Assembly: GCA_036268875.1 (NCBI GenBank) | Contig: DATATI010000014.1 | Span: 62,001 to 126,000, forward strand | Direction: 5' to 3' | DNA: 64,000 nucleotides | Source of the DNA: Polyangia bacterium | GTDB taxonomy: Bacteria > Myxococcota_A > Polyangia > Fen-1088 | Shown here: piece after piece, positions 1-10,306 of the stretch | How positions within the stretch are numbered: the first letter of the stretch is position 1 | Layout: each line of letters begins with the position of its first letter | Translations under genes and position numbers: made by a program | The notes under the pieces: generated by a model | What the model was told of the DNA's origin: nothing | The model's database searches: none | What the model saw: only the letters and a program-made list of their open reading frames with translations

Positions 1-531
1 GTGGTCGGCTTCTCGATGGGTGGACTTCTGGCCTTGCGCCTGGCCCGGCTTTATCCCGAGCGCATCGCCGCTCTGGTGATCATCGCTGCGCCGCTGCGCC
101 TGCGATCATTCCAGGTGCGTGGCGTGCGCGCGCTGTCGCGGTTGCCGGTGAATTTTCGCCGGCTGCCGTTCGCGGCGGTGCCCAAGCTGAACGGCTCCGA
201 CGTGTCGGATCCGGTGGTGCGCTATGAAAACCCCGGCCTGCGCGCCTTCCCGATCTCGGCGGTGAGCAGCCTGCTCGATCTGATGGACACCGTGCGCGCC
301 GACCTGCCTTTCATCAAGACGCCGACGCTGGTGGTACACGGCCGCAACGACCACACGGTGCCGATGGACGATTCGCTGGAGCTGACCGGGAGCTTGGGCT
401 CGGACGTGATCGAACGGTTGTGGCTGGATCGCTCGTTCCACATCGTCACCATGGACGTCGAGCGCCCGCTGGTGGTCGAGACGGTGACGAAGTTTCTGCT
501 TCGGCACGCCGGCTGGCCCGAAGCACGATAA
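1..531 (+). CDS. alpha/beta hydrolase, 5' truncated by window edge
   Basis: This is the C-terminal part of an alpha/beta-hydrolase-fold enzyme, and the gene begins upstream of the window. The first visible residues contain the nucleophile elbow GFSMGG with the presumed catalytic Ser at visible residue 5. Near the C-terminus the stretch TPTLVVHGRNDHTVPM carries the usual acid Asp and RSFHIVTMD carries the usual His, so the triad looks complete. The spacing is that of monoacylglycerol-lipase or carboxylesterase-like proteins. The substrate cannot be told from the sequence. It lies 46 bp upstream of glpK on the same strand, so a role in glycerolipid breakdown feeding glycerol kinase is possible but is only inferred from position. 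Confidence 0.8.
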   Translation: MVGFSMGGLLALRLARLYPERIAALVIIAAPLRLRSFQVRGVRALSRLPVNFRRLPFAAVPKLNGSDVSDPVVRYENPGLRAFPISAVSSLLDLMDTVRADLPFIKTPTLVVHGRNDHTVPMDDSLELTGSLGSDVIERLWLDRSFHIVTMDVERPLVVETVTKFLLRHAGWPEAR

Positions 532-577
532 CCGGTCCCGGCGCCACCGGGCCCAGCAGTGGTAGGCTGCGCGCCGC

Positions 578-2083
<1,506 letters not shown>

Positions 2084-2119
2084 AGACGCGCTAATTTTCT
2101 TGATTAGAGAAGGCGGTTC

Positions 2120-2926
2120 TTGCGACCCTTTGCGCGCATGCCTACGCCCCCGGCCACGCTGCGGCCACCGTTGACCGCTTGTGGCTTTTCTCACCCGGGC
2201 TGCGTGCGCGAGGAGAACGAGGACGCCTTCGGCAGCTTTGTCGAGGAGCGGCTGTTCATCGTCGCCGACGGCATGGGTGGGCACAACGCCGGCCAGGTGG
2301 CGGCGCTGATGACCGTCGATGCCATCGAGACGTTCTTTCGCAGCTACCACGCCGAGCCCCGTCAGACCTGGCCGCACCCGATCGACAAGACGCTGTCGCT
2401 GGGGGCGAACCTTTTGCGCGTGGGGGTCAAGGTCGCCAACGACAAGATCCGCGCCGCCGCGGCCGCCGATCGCACCCGCGCGCGGATGGGCTCGACGGTG
2501 GTGACGCTGGCGGTGGGCGACGCCCAGGTGACGGTGGCCCACGCCGGCGATAGCCGCGTTTATCGCCTGCGTGGAGACGAGCTCAAGCGCCTGACCCGCG
2601 ATCACTCGGTGCTGGAAGAGATGATGGCCGCCCGCCCCGAAATGTCGGCCGACGAGATCGCCGCCTTTGCCCATCGCAACGTCGTCACGAAATCGCTGGG
2701 CAGCAAGGACGAGGTCGAACCGACGCTGTACGTGAACACCTTGCAGCGCGGGGATCGTTACCTGCTGTGCAGCGACGGTTTGTGGAGCGTGGTGCCCGAC
2801 CCCACGATCGAGTCCATCGTGAACGCCAACGAAGACATCGAAGCGGCCTGCCAGCTTTTGATCGACGCCGCCAACGAAGCGGGCGGGCCGGACAACATCT
2901 CGGCGGTTCTGGTGCGCGTCGGTTGA
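2120..2926 (+). CDS. PP2C-type Ser/Thr protein phosphatase
   Basis: 268-aa protein with the full set of PP2C/PPM metal-binding motifs: REENEDAFG near the N-terminus, ADGMGGHNAG, AHAGDSRVYRL and the C-terminal GGPDNISAVLV. It should be a cytoplasmic Mn/Mg-dependent phosphatase acting on phospho-Ser/Thr, as expected in a genome rich in Hanks-type kinases (two occur at 41837-45513). The TTG at 2120 is chosen because an AGAAGG Shine-Dalgarno sequence sits about 7 nt upstream. An ATG at 2138 is the alternative and would remove only six residues. The stop is followed 16 bp later by the ArsA-like ATPase, suggesting one transcript. It could set the phosphorylation state of that ATPase, but nothing in the sequence shows this. 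Confidence 0.93.
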   Translation: MRPFARMPTPPATLRPPLTACGFSHPGCVREENEDAFGSFVEERLFIVADGMGGHNAGQVAALMTVDAIETFFRSYHAEPRQTWPHPIDKTLSLGANLLRVGVKVANDKIRAAAAADRTRARMGSTVVTLAVGDAQVTVAHAGDSRVYRLRGDELKRLTRDHSVLEEMMAARPEMSADEIAAFAHRNVVTKSLGSKDEVEPTLYVNTLQRGDRYLLCSDGLWSVVPDPTIESIVNANEDIEAACQLLIDAANEAGGPDNISAVLVRVG

Positions 2927-2942
2927 ACGGCGGGCGGGCGCG

Positions 2943-4097
2943 ATGATCGGTTCCTTGTTGCGCGACAAGGACGTCGTCGCCTGCGTCGGCCCGGGCGGCG
3001 TCGGCAAGACCACCACCGCGGCGGCGCTGGCGGCGCTGGCGGCGCGGCAGGGACGGCGCACGCTGGTGTGCACCATCGATCCGGCGCCGCGCCTGGCGGA
3101 CGCGCTGGGGGTGGGCCGCCTGTCGGTCGAGCCGCAGCCGGTGCCGCCCGACGCTTGCCGCACGCTGGGTATTCCCGCTGACGGGTTGCTGTGGGCGGTA
3201 CGCCTGGACACCCAGCGCGCATTCGCCGCGCTAGTCGAGGAGCAGGTCAGCGATCCGGAGATGCGCCGGCGCATCTTCGCGAACGGAATTTACCGGCAGA
3301 TCACCACCACGCTGTCCGGCTCACAGGAGTACGCGGCCACGCTGGCGCTCTACGATCTCGTGCGGCAAAAGAAGTTCGATCTGATCGTGCTGGATACCCC
3401 GCCGACGGCGAACGCGCTGGAATTTCTCGAGGCGCCGCGCCGGATCGCCGACGCCGTGGCCAGCCCGGCGCTGCAGTGGTTCGCCCGGCCGCTGGACCAA
3501 AGCGGGCGGTTTTCGCTGCAGCGGTTGCGGTCGGGTGGGGCGATGGTGGTGCGACGGTTGGCCAAGTTCGTCGGCAGCCAGTTTCTCGACGACGTCGGGG
3601 CTTTCCTGGTCGACTTCAATCAGGTGCTGGCCGGGTTCCAGGCGCGGGCGCAACAGATCGATCAGCTGCTGCGCGGCTCGCGGGTTTCGTTCCTGCTGGT
3701 GCTGGCGCCCGAGCGCCCGGCCATCGAAGAGGCGCTGTATTTTCATGGGCGGCTGCGCTTGGCGGGGATCGCCCTGGGCGGGTTCATCGCCAACCGGGTC
3801 CATCCGGCGCCGGGCCTCACCGACGCGGCGGAACTGGCGGCGCGCCTGCGGGCCCAGCCGGGCCTGGCCGGGTGGCCGCCCGCCGACGTCGCGCTCACCG
3901 CCCAGCGCCTGTCGGGCGAAGCAAAGAGGGCGCAGGCGTTGTGCGCGGCCGAGCACGACGAGCTTCTGCGCCTGGCCCGCGAGTCGCCCGGCATCGCCGT
4001 CACCGAGATCCCGCTTTTGGATCACGACATCGAAAACCTGGCGGAGCTGCGGCTCATCGGCGACACGTTGGCCGGCGCGGTGTTGAGCGTGGGTTAG
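2943..4097 (+). CDS. ArsA/GET3-family ATPase
   Basis: 384-aa P-loop ATPase of the anion-transporting ATPase family. The deviant Walker A GPGGVGKTTT is near residues 17-26, followed by a switch segment (CTIDPAPRLADALG) and LIVLDTPPTANALEFL, the Walker B/switch II region of ArsA and GET3 proteins. It has a single ATPase unit, unlike the duplicated ArsA of arsenic operons, and no arsB, arsC or arsR is nearby. Arsenite export is therefore unlikely. Bacterial single-unit members of this family are widespread in Myxococcota with unknown clients. It is probably cotranscribed with the PP2C gene 16 bp upstream. Confidence 0.85.
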   Translation: MIGSLLRDKDVVACVGPGGVGKTTTAAALAALAARQGRRTLVCTIDPAPRLADALGVGRLSVEPQPVPPDACRTLGIPADGLLWAVRLDTQRAFAALVEEQVSDPEMRRRIFANGIYRQITTTLSGSQEYAATLALYDLVRQKKFDLIVLDTPPTANALEFLEAPRRIADAVASPALQWFARPLDQSGRFSLQRLRSGGAMVVRRLAKFVGSQFLDDVGAFLVDFNQVLAGFQARAQQIDQLLRGSRVSFLLVLAPERPAIEEALYFHGRLRLAGIALGGFIANRVHPAPGLTDAAELAARLRAQPGLAGWPPADVALTAQRLSGEAKRAQALCAAEHDELLRLARESPGIAVTEIPLLDHDIENLAELRLIGDTLAGAVLSVG

Positions 4098-4296
4098 ACG
4101 GTTAGACGGTTGGCGCAGGTTGGTTGGGTGGCGTGCGCCGGCTAAGCTGTCGCGAGGGTGGGGTTTGGCCGGGCTGGGGACGGGGTTCTTACTCGCGCCT
4201 AGCCGGCGGACGCCGCAAGATCCCCACGAGCGAACGACCTCCGTGCAAACGGGGGCGACCGCCGCCGGTTTGGTGTAAATACGGGGCACCTCCTTC

Positions 4297-7200
4297 ATGA
4301 ACCGGCCCGAAGTTTCATCTCCGCTGTCGCGGCTGGTGGCCCCCGAGCGGCGCAGCGCCGCCGATGTGCTGCGCGAGATCGAGCATCACCTGCCGTCTTC
4401 GCGCGTGGTCGAGGTGTACGGCGCCGCCGGTTCGCTGGGCCCGGCAGTGGCGGCGCGGCTGGCGACGCGCGCCGGCGACAAGAACCGACCGTTGGTCTAC
4501 GTCGTCGCCGACGAGGACACCGCCGAGGCGCGCGTCGACGACCTGGGATTTTTTCTGCCGTCAGGCGCCAGCACCGACGATCCGCTGGCGGCGCCGCCGG
4601 TGTTGCAGTTGCCGGCGCCCGATGCTTCGCCGTATGCCGAGATGCAACCCGACCGACGCAGCATCTTGCGTCGGATGGCCATGCTGTTTCGGCTGTCGCA
4701 AGGGTTCGCGCCGTCGGTGCTGGTGGCGTCGGCGTCGGCGCTGTTCCGGCGGGTGGTGCCACGCGTGCCTTTCGACAAGCTGTGCGACGTGATCGAAGCT
4801 GGCTCGCCGCTGGATCGCGAGGCCACGCAGGCGATGTTGATCCGGGCCGGGTTCTCCCGGTCGGCGGTGGTCGAGGACGCAGGGTCCTTCGCCGTGCGCG
4901 GCTCGGTGATCGACGTGTTCCCGCCGGTATACCGCCACCCGGTGCGCATCGAACTGTTCGGCGACGACGTCGAGTCGATCCGGCTTTACGACGCGGCCTC
5001 GCAACGGACGCTGCGACCGCTGGACGCGCTTTTCATTCACCCGGTGCGCGAGACCATCCGCACCGACGGCGCCGATCCGCGCGCCAAGCTGCTGGCGGCA
5101 GCCGACGCGGCGACATATCCGTCGTCGAAGACGCGCTTGCTGCTGGAGCAGATCGACGAGGGCGAGCTGTTCTTCGGCATCGAGGCGCTGGCCCCGGCTT
5201 TTCACGCCGGGATGGTGCCGTTTTTTGATTACCTGCCGCCGGATGCGCTGTTCGTCGTCGAGGATCCCGAGGCGGTGCGCGACGAGGCGAGGCGCCACGC
5301 CTCGAAGCTGCGCGAGAGCGCCGCCACCCGCCGCCACGAACACCGCCTGGCCTTGGACGCCAGCGAGTTCGTCATGCTGGAGGACGAAGCGCAGGCGGCG
5401 CTGGCGGCGCGCGCCTGCGTCGAGCTGCGCGCGGTGGAAATCGAAGACGGGCGCGACGACGACGACGTCTCCGTACCGCGCGTGCGCCTGGTGTGCGAGC
5501 CCAACACCACCCTGCGCGCCGAGCTGCAACGAGCGCGCGCCGACGCGCCGTCGGAGGACGACATCGGCAAGCCGCTGCGCGATCGGCTGAAGTCCTGGTT
5601 GGGCGAAGGCCAGCGCGTGCGGCTGGTGGCGCCCAATCGCACCCACGCCGATCGGTTGGCCGGTGTGCTGTCGGCGTGGGGCCTGGCGCCGCAGGTGGTG
5701 AAGACCGGCGGCGCGGATATTTTGGATCTGGTGGCGGGCGGGGCTGGTCCGGACGGAAAATTCGCCGGCACCGACGGGAGAATGTCGGGCGTTCCGCCGC
5801 TGGCCATCATGCACGGATCGCTGCAGCGCGGGTTTCGACTGCCCGCCGATCGCCTGGTGCTGGTGGCGGAGGAGGAGATCTTCGGCGCGCGCTCGCACCG
5901 CGAGGCGCGCCCGGCGGCCGGCCCCGGCCTGGGTGAGCTGGGCGAGATCGCCGAGGGCGACGCCGTCGTTCATGACGAGCACGGCGTCGGTCGTTACCGC
6001 GGCCTGAAAAAATTGCAGGTGCGCGGGGTCTTCCAGGACTTCATGCACCTGGAATACGACGGCGGCGCGGTCTACGTGCCGGTCTATCGCATTGGTCTTG
6101 TCCATCGCTATAGCGGCGGCGAAGCGGACGCCATCCGCCTGGACAAGCTGGGCGGCAAGACCTGGCTGGAGAAACGCCGGCGCGTCTCGGCCGAGGCGCG
6201 CAAGATCGCCGAGGAGCTGCTGCAGCTTTACGCCCAGCGAGCGGCGCTGTCGGGGCACGCCTTCCCCGCGCCCGACGCCGTCTTCCGCGAGTTCGAAGAG
6301 ACGTTCCCCTTCGACGAGACGCCCGATCAGGCGCGGGCCATCGAGACCGTGCTGACCGACATGCAGAACGGCGTGCCGATGGATCGGCTGATCTGCGGCG
6401 ACGTCGGCTATGGCAAGACGGAGGTGGCGCTGCGGGCGGCGTTGCTGGCGGTGCTGGGCGGCAAGCAGGTGGCGGTGCTGGCGCCGACGACGGTCCTGGC
6501 GGAACAGCACTTCGTCACGTTCTCGGAGCGTCTGGCGGAGTTTCCGGTGAAGGTATCGGCGCTGTCGCGCTTTCGTTCCAAGCAAGAGCAGCAGCAGACC
6601 ATCGCCGGCCTCGGCGACGGCAAGCTGGACGTGCTGGTGGGGACGCACCGGATCTTGTCGAAGGACGTGCGCTTCAAAGATCTGGGGCTGGTGGTGATCG
6701 ACGAGGAACAGCGCTTCGGCGTCACCCACAAAGAGCGCCTGAAAGAGCTGCGCACGCAGGTCGATGTGCTGACGCTGACGGCGACGCCCATCCCGCGCAC
6801 GTTGCAGATGGCCATGGGCGGTCTGCGCGAGATCTCCATCATCGCCACGCCGCCCGCTGATCGGCTGGCCATCCGCACCTTCGTGTGCCGGTTCGATCCG
6901 GAGATCCTGGGCGACGCCATCCGCAAAGAGCTGGCCCGCGGCGGGCAGATCTTCTTCGTGCACAACCGCGTCGAGGACATCGCCGAGTGGGCGAACAAGG
7001 TCCGCGAGATCTCGCCCGACGGCACGCGCATCGCCATCGGCCACGGACAGATGGCGGAAGGCGAGCTGGAAAAGGTGATGGTCGATTTCGTCGACGGGCG
7101 CTTCGACATCCTGGTGTGCACCACGATCATCGAGGCCGGCCTGGACATCCCGCGCGCCAACACAATGATCGTCCACCGCGCCGACCGATTCGGGCTGGCC

Positions 7201-7947
7201 CAGCTTTATCAGCTGCGCGGCCGCATCGGCCGTTCGCGCGAACGAGCGTTCTGTTATCTGGTGGTTCCGGAAGAAACGAAGATTACGCCCGAGGCCAAGC
7301 AGCGGCTGTCGGTGCTGCAGCGGTTCACCGAGCTTGGCGCCGGGTTCCAGGTGGCCACGCACGATCTGGAGATCCGCGGCGCCGGCGAATTGCTGGGCGA
7401 GCGGCAGCACGGCTCGGTGGCGGCGGTGGGCTTCGAGACCTACGCGAAGATTCTTGAAGAGGCAGTGGCCGAATTGAAGGGCGAGCCGATCAAGCAAGAG
7501 TTCGATCCGGAGATCACCGTCGACGTGCCGGCCTTCCTGCCCGACGATTACGTGCCCGACACCGGCCAGCGCCTGGACTTTTACCGCCGCCTGGCCCAGG
7601 CGAAAGACGAAGACGACGTGCGCGCCACGCTGGTCGAGTTGCAAGATCGCTACGGGCAGCTGCCCGACGAGGCGCGCTTGCTGGGCGAGGTGATGGTGGA
7701 CAAGACGCTGGTGCGGGCGCTGGGCGCGATTGGTTACGAGCTGGGGCCGACGCGGGTGGTGGTGTCGCTGGGCAGCGACACGCGCCTGGAACCGGCGCGC
7801 GTGCTGAAGCTGGTGCAGCGCAAAGGCAGCCGCTGGAAGCTGACGCCGGACATGCGCCTGTCTTACGCCTTCGACGAGCGCGAGAAGCTGGATCGCATGA
7901 ACACGGCGCGTGCCCGATTGCTGGACGTCAAGGCGTGTTTGCACTGA
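4297..7947 (+). CDS. mfd: transcription-repair coupling factor Mfd
   Basis: 1216-aa Mfd, a superfamily 2 translocase that removes stalled RNA polymerase from lesions and recruits UvrA. The order is an N-terminal UvrB-like region, then the CarD-like RNA-polymerase-interacting domain at about residues 545-615 (GDAVVHDEHGVGRYRG), then the RecG-like motor with Walker A GDVGYGKT at 701-708 and DEEQ at 802-805. The TATPIPRTLQMA motif and RGRIGRSRERAFCYL follow, with the C-terminal TRCF domain (FLPDDYVPD...RLDFYRRLA) last. Length and motifs are normal for the family. A 199-bp gap precedes it, with no clear gene inside. A very long antisense ORF within it is a codon-bias shadow. Confidence 0.97.
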   Translation: MNRPEVSSPLSRLVAPERRSAADVLREIEHHLPSSRVVEVYGAAGSLGPAVAARLATRAGDKNRPLVYVVADEDTAEARVDDLGFFLPSGASTDDPLAAPPVLQLPAPDASPYAEMQPDRRSILRRMAMLFRLSQGFAPSVLVASASALFRRVVPRVPFDKLCDVIEAGSPLDREATQAMLIRAGFSRSAVVEDAGSFAVRGSVIDVFPPVYRHPVRIELFGDDVESIRLYDAASQRTLRPLDALFIHPVRETIRTDGADPRAKLLAAADAATYPSSKTRLLLEQIDEGELFFGIEALAPAFHAGMVPFFDYLPPDALFVVEDPEAVRDEARRHASKLRESAATRRHEHRLALDASEFVMLEDEAQAALAARACVELRAVEIEDGRDDDDVSVPRVRLVCEPNTTLRAELQRARADAPSEDDIGKPLRDRLKSWLGEGQRVRLVAPNRTHADRLAGVLSAWGLAPQVVKTGGADILDLVAGGAGPDGKFAGTDGRMSGVPPLAIMHGSLQRGFRLPADRLVLVAEEEIFGARSHREARPAAGPGLGELGEIAEGDAVVHDEHGVGRYRGLKKLQVRGVFQDFMHLEYDGGAVYVPVYRIGLVHRYSGGEADAIRLDKLGGKTWLEKRRRVSAEARKIAEELLQLYAQRAALSGHAFPAPDAVFREFEETFPFDETPDQARAIETVLTDMQNGVPMDRLICGDVGYGKTEVALRAALLAVLGGKQVAVLAPTTVLAEQHFVTFSERLAEFPVKVSALSRFRSKQEQQQTIAGLGDGKLDVLVGTHRILSKDVRFKDLGLVVIDEEQRFGVTHKERLKELRTQVDVLTLTATPIPRTLQMAMGGLREISIIATPPADRLAIRTFVCRFDPEILGDAIRKELARGGQIFFVHNRVEDIAEWANKVREISPDGTRIAIGHGQMAEGELEKVMVDFVDGRFDILVCTTIIEAGLDIPRANTMIVHRADRFGLAQLYQLRGRIGRSRERAFCYLVVPEETKITPEAKQRLSVLQRFTELGAGFQVATHDLEIRGAGELLGERQHGSVAAVGFETYAKILEEAVAELKGEPIKQEFDPEITVDVPAFLPDDYVPDTGQRLDFYRRLAQAKDEDDVRATLVELQDRYGQLPDEARLLGEVMVDKTLVRALGAIGYELGPTRVVVSLGSDTRLEPARVLKLVQRKGSRWKLTPDMRLSYAFDEREKLDRMNTARARLLDVKACLH

Positions 7948-7948
7948 C

Positions 7949-7983
7949 GGGCGCGCGCCCGCCGCGCCGGGATCAAACCCGGG
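7949..7983. terminator. possible bidirectional terminator between convergent genes
   Basis: Between the stop of mfd and the stop of the minus-strand gene there is a GC palindrome (GGGCGCGCGCCC at 7949-7960). Next to it is a CCGGG/CCCGG hairpin with an ATCAAA loop (about 7967-7982). There is no U-tract on either strand. The position between converging genes supports the call, but the evidence is weak. Confidence 0.35.
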
Positions 7984-9130
7984 CGTTCAGCGTCGCCACC
8001 GGCGGTGGCGGCAACACGTAGTCGCGGAAGGCGTTGGGGTTGCCGCTTTTTCCGTCGATGGCGGCCAGCGCGATGTTGAACATCTCGCGCGCGGTGACGT
8101 AGTGCAGGCTCCAGTTGACGCCGTCGTTATAACGGGTGGTCAGCTCGCGGTGCATGGCCCGACCGTCTTCGCCCAGCAGCGACGCCGCTTGTTTTTCCGG
8201 CGCGCCGTGGGTGTGCACCTTGACGAAGACCCACTCGGGACGGCCCTGCACGCCGATGCCTTGCTGGACCCAGGTCTTGATCCGCGTCGGGGTGCCCGGA
8301 TCGCCGGCCCGCACGTCGGCGTTCTCGATGCGCACGCGCGGCAGGCCGCCGCCGTCGCGCCACGCCGGGGCCAGCGGCCCTTCGATGATCAGGATGCGGT
8401 CGTCGCGACGCTCGGCCGGGCCCACCCGGGCCGGCGTGCCTTGCTCGTAAGCGCGACGACGCCCGAGATCGCCGTCCGGCCAGTAGATCCGGTTGACGAT
8501 CCCCGGCTGGCATTCGTCGGGGGCGGAGGGAAATGTAAAATCAGCGTAACAACCGGTCTGCCACAGAAGCGGGATCTCCTCGGCCACGCCGCACCAACGG
8601 CCGTCGTGACGAGCGTTGGCCAGGCACCAGTTGCCGTGGATGAAGCCATATTTCAACTTGCCGTTGGCATCGCGCGCCAGGTGGCCATGGGCGGCCAGAT
8701 CTCTCAGGTAGCGATCGATGTCGGCACGCAGCTTGTCGGCGGTGTCGCCGTCATGGTGCAGGTGCAGCTCGACCTCGCCGAATCCGCGCCGGGCCAGATC
8801 GGCCAGCGGGTCCAGGAAGATCGGGGTGTATTGCTCGCCAGGGAAGAAGAACGAATGACGGGGCGGACGTCCGTCGGTGTCGCGGAATTCGTCGGCCAGC
8901 ACCGGATACCGTTCGTGCCAGGTTTGGACGCGGGCCAGGCCGCTGGCGTGCGCCGGCGAGGTGTCGGGCGGCAGCTTCCACAGCGGTTCATAGTGATCGC
9001 AGAAGGCGAACAGCAGGTGGCGCAGACCGGTGGGCGCGGCGCCCCAGCGGTCGACCTTGGATTGGGCGTAAAAGCGGGCAAAACCGGGCAGCCAGGTTTG
9101 CAGGTTCTTCTTTTTCAGCGCCGAAAGAAT
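7973..9130 (-). CDS. conserved hypothetical protein, possibly polysaccharide-deacetylase-like
   Basis: The frame is open from the TGA at 7973 to beyond 9250 but contains no ATG. The first GTG (8902) would give 309 aa and would discard a clearly protein-like segment, ALKKKNLQTWLPGFARFY and then RHLLFAFCDHYEPLW. The real start is therefore probably a rare codon (ATT at 9130 used here, ATA at 9139 or CTG at 9118), or a sequence error hides it. The protein has acidic and His-rich motifs (VELHLHHDGD, FIHGNWCLANA, CYADFTFPSAPD) recalling NodB-type carbohydrate deacetylases, but I cannot place it firmly. There is no signal peptide. It diverges from the surA-like lipoprotein gene and converges on mfd. 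The existence of the gene is secure, its function is not. Confidence 0.7.
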   Translation of the reverse strand: MLSALKKKNLQTWLPGFARFYAQSKVDRWGAAPTGLRHLLFAFCDHYEPLWKLPPDTSPAHASGLARVQTWHERYPVLADEFRDTDGRPPRHSFFFPGEQYTPIFLDPLADLARRGFGEVELHLHHDGDTADKLRADIDRYLRDLAAHGHLARDANGKLKYGFIHGNWCLANARHDGRWCGVAEEIPLLWQTGCYADFTFPSAPDECQPGIVNRIYWPDGDLGRRRAYEQGTPARVGPAERRDDRILIIEGPLAPAWRDGGGLPRVRIENADVRAGDPGTPTRIKTWVQQGIGVQGRPEWVFVKVHTHGAPEKQAASLLGEDGRAMHRELTTRYNDGVNWSLHYVTAREMFNIALAAIDGKSGNPNAFRDYVLPPPPVATLNARV

Positions 9131-9250
9131 GGACGATATTACGTCAGGCCTTTTGCCGCCGCCGGGAAATTTACAATCTGCGGCACGCGGCGCCCCGGCC
9201 CCGGCGATTCTCAGATTGCGGTGCGGTTTGGGGCGTGTAATCTCTGCGCC

Positions 9251-10306
9251 ATGCGCAACGCCCCTTCCCGCCTAGTTTCGGTCTGTCTGCTGCTGGTCGG
9301 CGGTTTTTCCGCCTGTAGCAAGACAAGCAGCAGTTCGTCGTCCGGCTCGGGCAACGTGGATATGTCCCAGGCAGTCGCAAGGGTGGATGACACCGTCATC
9401 ACCGTCGCCGAGCTGCAAGAACGCATCAACAAACAGTCGCCCTTCATCCGCGCCCGCTACACCAGCAATGACAAGAAGAAGGAATACTTGGACAACCTGA
9501 TCCGCTTCGAGGTGATGGCCAAGGAGGCGAAGAAGCGCGGGTACGACCAGGATCCCGAGGTGGTGCGCGTGATGAAGCAGCAGATGATCTCGAAGTTCCT
9601 GCAGAAGGACTTCGAATCAAAGCTGAAGGTCGAGGACGTGCCCGAGGCCGACGTCGAGAAGTACTACAACAGCCATCCCGACGAGTTCAATCAGAAGGAC
9701 CAGGTGCGGGTCAGCCAGATCCTGGTGAAAGACAAAGCCAAGGCCGACAAGGTCGAGGCCGAGCTGAAGGCGCTGCCGAAGACGCCCGCCGGCATGGATC
9801 AGAAGCCGTTCCGCGATCTGGTGGCCAAGTACTCCGAAGACGCCGATTCGAAGGCGCGCGGCGGCGACTTGCTGTTTTTGGACAAGGACTCGCCGCAATT
9901 CCCCAAGCCGGTGATCGAAGCGGCCTTCGCCTTGAAAGAGGTCGGCGACGTCTCGCCGCCGGTCAAGACCGACAAGGGCTATCACATCCTGAAGCTGATG
10001 CAGAAGCGGCCCGGGTTTAACCGCCCGATGGCCGAGGTCAAGCGGCAGATCCAGCAGCGGCTGTTCCGCGACATCCGCACCAAGGCGCTGGACGATTTTT
10101 ATGCGGACATGCGCAAGAAGGCGAACGTCGAGGTCATCGACGCCAACCTGGGCAAGGTGGTGGTCGACACCACGGGCGCCGAGGGCGCGGGCGGCGGCAT
10201 GCCGGGAATGCCCGGCAATCCGCACGGCGCGATGCCGGGAATGCCGGGAATGCCGAGGCCGATGATCACGCCGGCGACTCCGGCGCCCGCTCCGAAGAAG
10301 CCATGA
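9251..10306 (+). CDS. SurA/PpiC-type peptidyl-prolyl isomerase lipoprotein
   Basis: 351-aa lipoprotein. A lipobox (GFSAC, lipidated Cys22) ends the signal peptide and a Ser/Gly linker follows. Then come a SurA N-like helical chaperone region (VARVDDTVITVAELQERI onward) and one parvulin domain at about residues 150-255 (VRVSQILVKDKAKADK, YSEDADSKARGGDLLF, VGDVSPPVKTDKGYHILKL). It should act on the periplasmic face of a membrane, folding outer membrane or secreted proteins. The C-terminus is an odd tail of GMPGMP-type repeats. The ATG at 9251 is chosen because it starts the signal peptide; the frame stays open far upstream but that part reads as antisense of the previous gene. The stop overlaps the next start (ATGA), so the pair is translationally coupled. 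Confidence 0.9.
   Translation: MRNAPSRLVSVCLLLVGGFSACSKTSSSSSSGSGNVDMSQAVARVDDTVITVAELQERINKQSPFIRARYTSNDKKKEYLDNLIRFEVMAKEAKKRGYDQDPEVVRVMKQQMISKFLQKDFESKLKVEDVPEADVEKYYNSHPDEFNQKDQVRVSQILVKDKAKADKVEAELKALPKTPAGMDQKPFRDLVAKYSEDADSKARGGDLLFLDKDSPQFPKPVIEAAFALKEVGDVSPPVKTDKGYHILKLMQKRPGFNRPMAEVKRQIQQRLFRDIRTKALDDFYADMRKKANVEVIDANLGKVVVDTTGAEGAGGGMPGMPGNPHGAMPGMPGMPRPMITPATPAPAPKKP
10199..10260 (+). repeat. ATGCCGGGA-type short repeats encoding a Met-Gly-Pro tail
   Basis: Near-tandem copies of ATGCCGGGA and variants lie inside the 3' end of the first surA-like gene. They encode MPGMPGNP and MPGMPGMP. The repeat could expand or contract in register. Confidence 0.7.

Noticed and set aside
4098-4296. 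Possible tRNA or small RNA in the gap before mfd
   Set aside because: No cloverleaf arms or conserved T-loop were found on reading either strand.
4561-7944. 1127-codon open frame antisense to mfd
   Set aside because: It mirrors mfd exactly, is Gln/His/Arg-rich and matches no protein style. It is a codon-bias shadow in GC-rich DNA.
7910-9250. Extension of the SurA-like lipoprotein frame upstream to 7910
   Set aside because: The extra 447 codons are antisense of the minus-strand gene, and the lipoprotein signal peptide starts at 9251.
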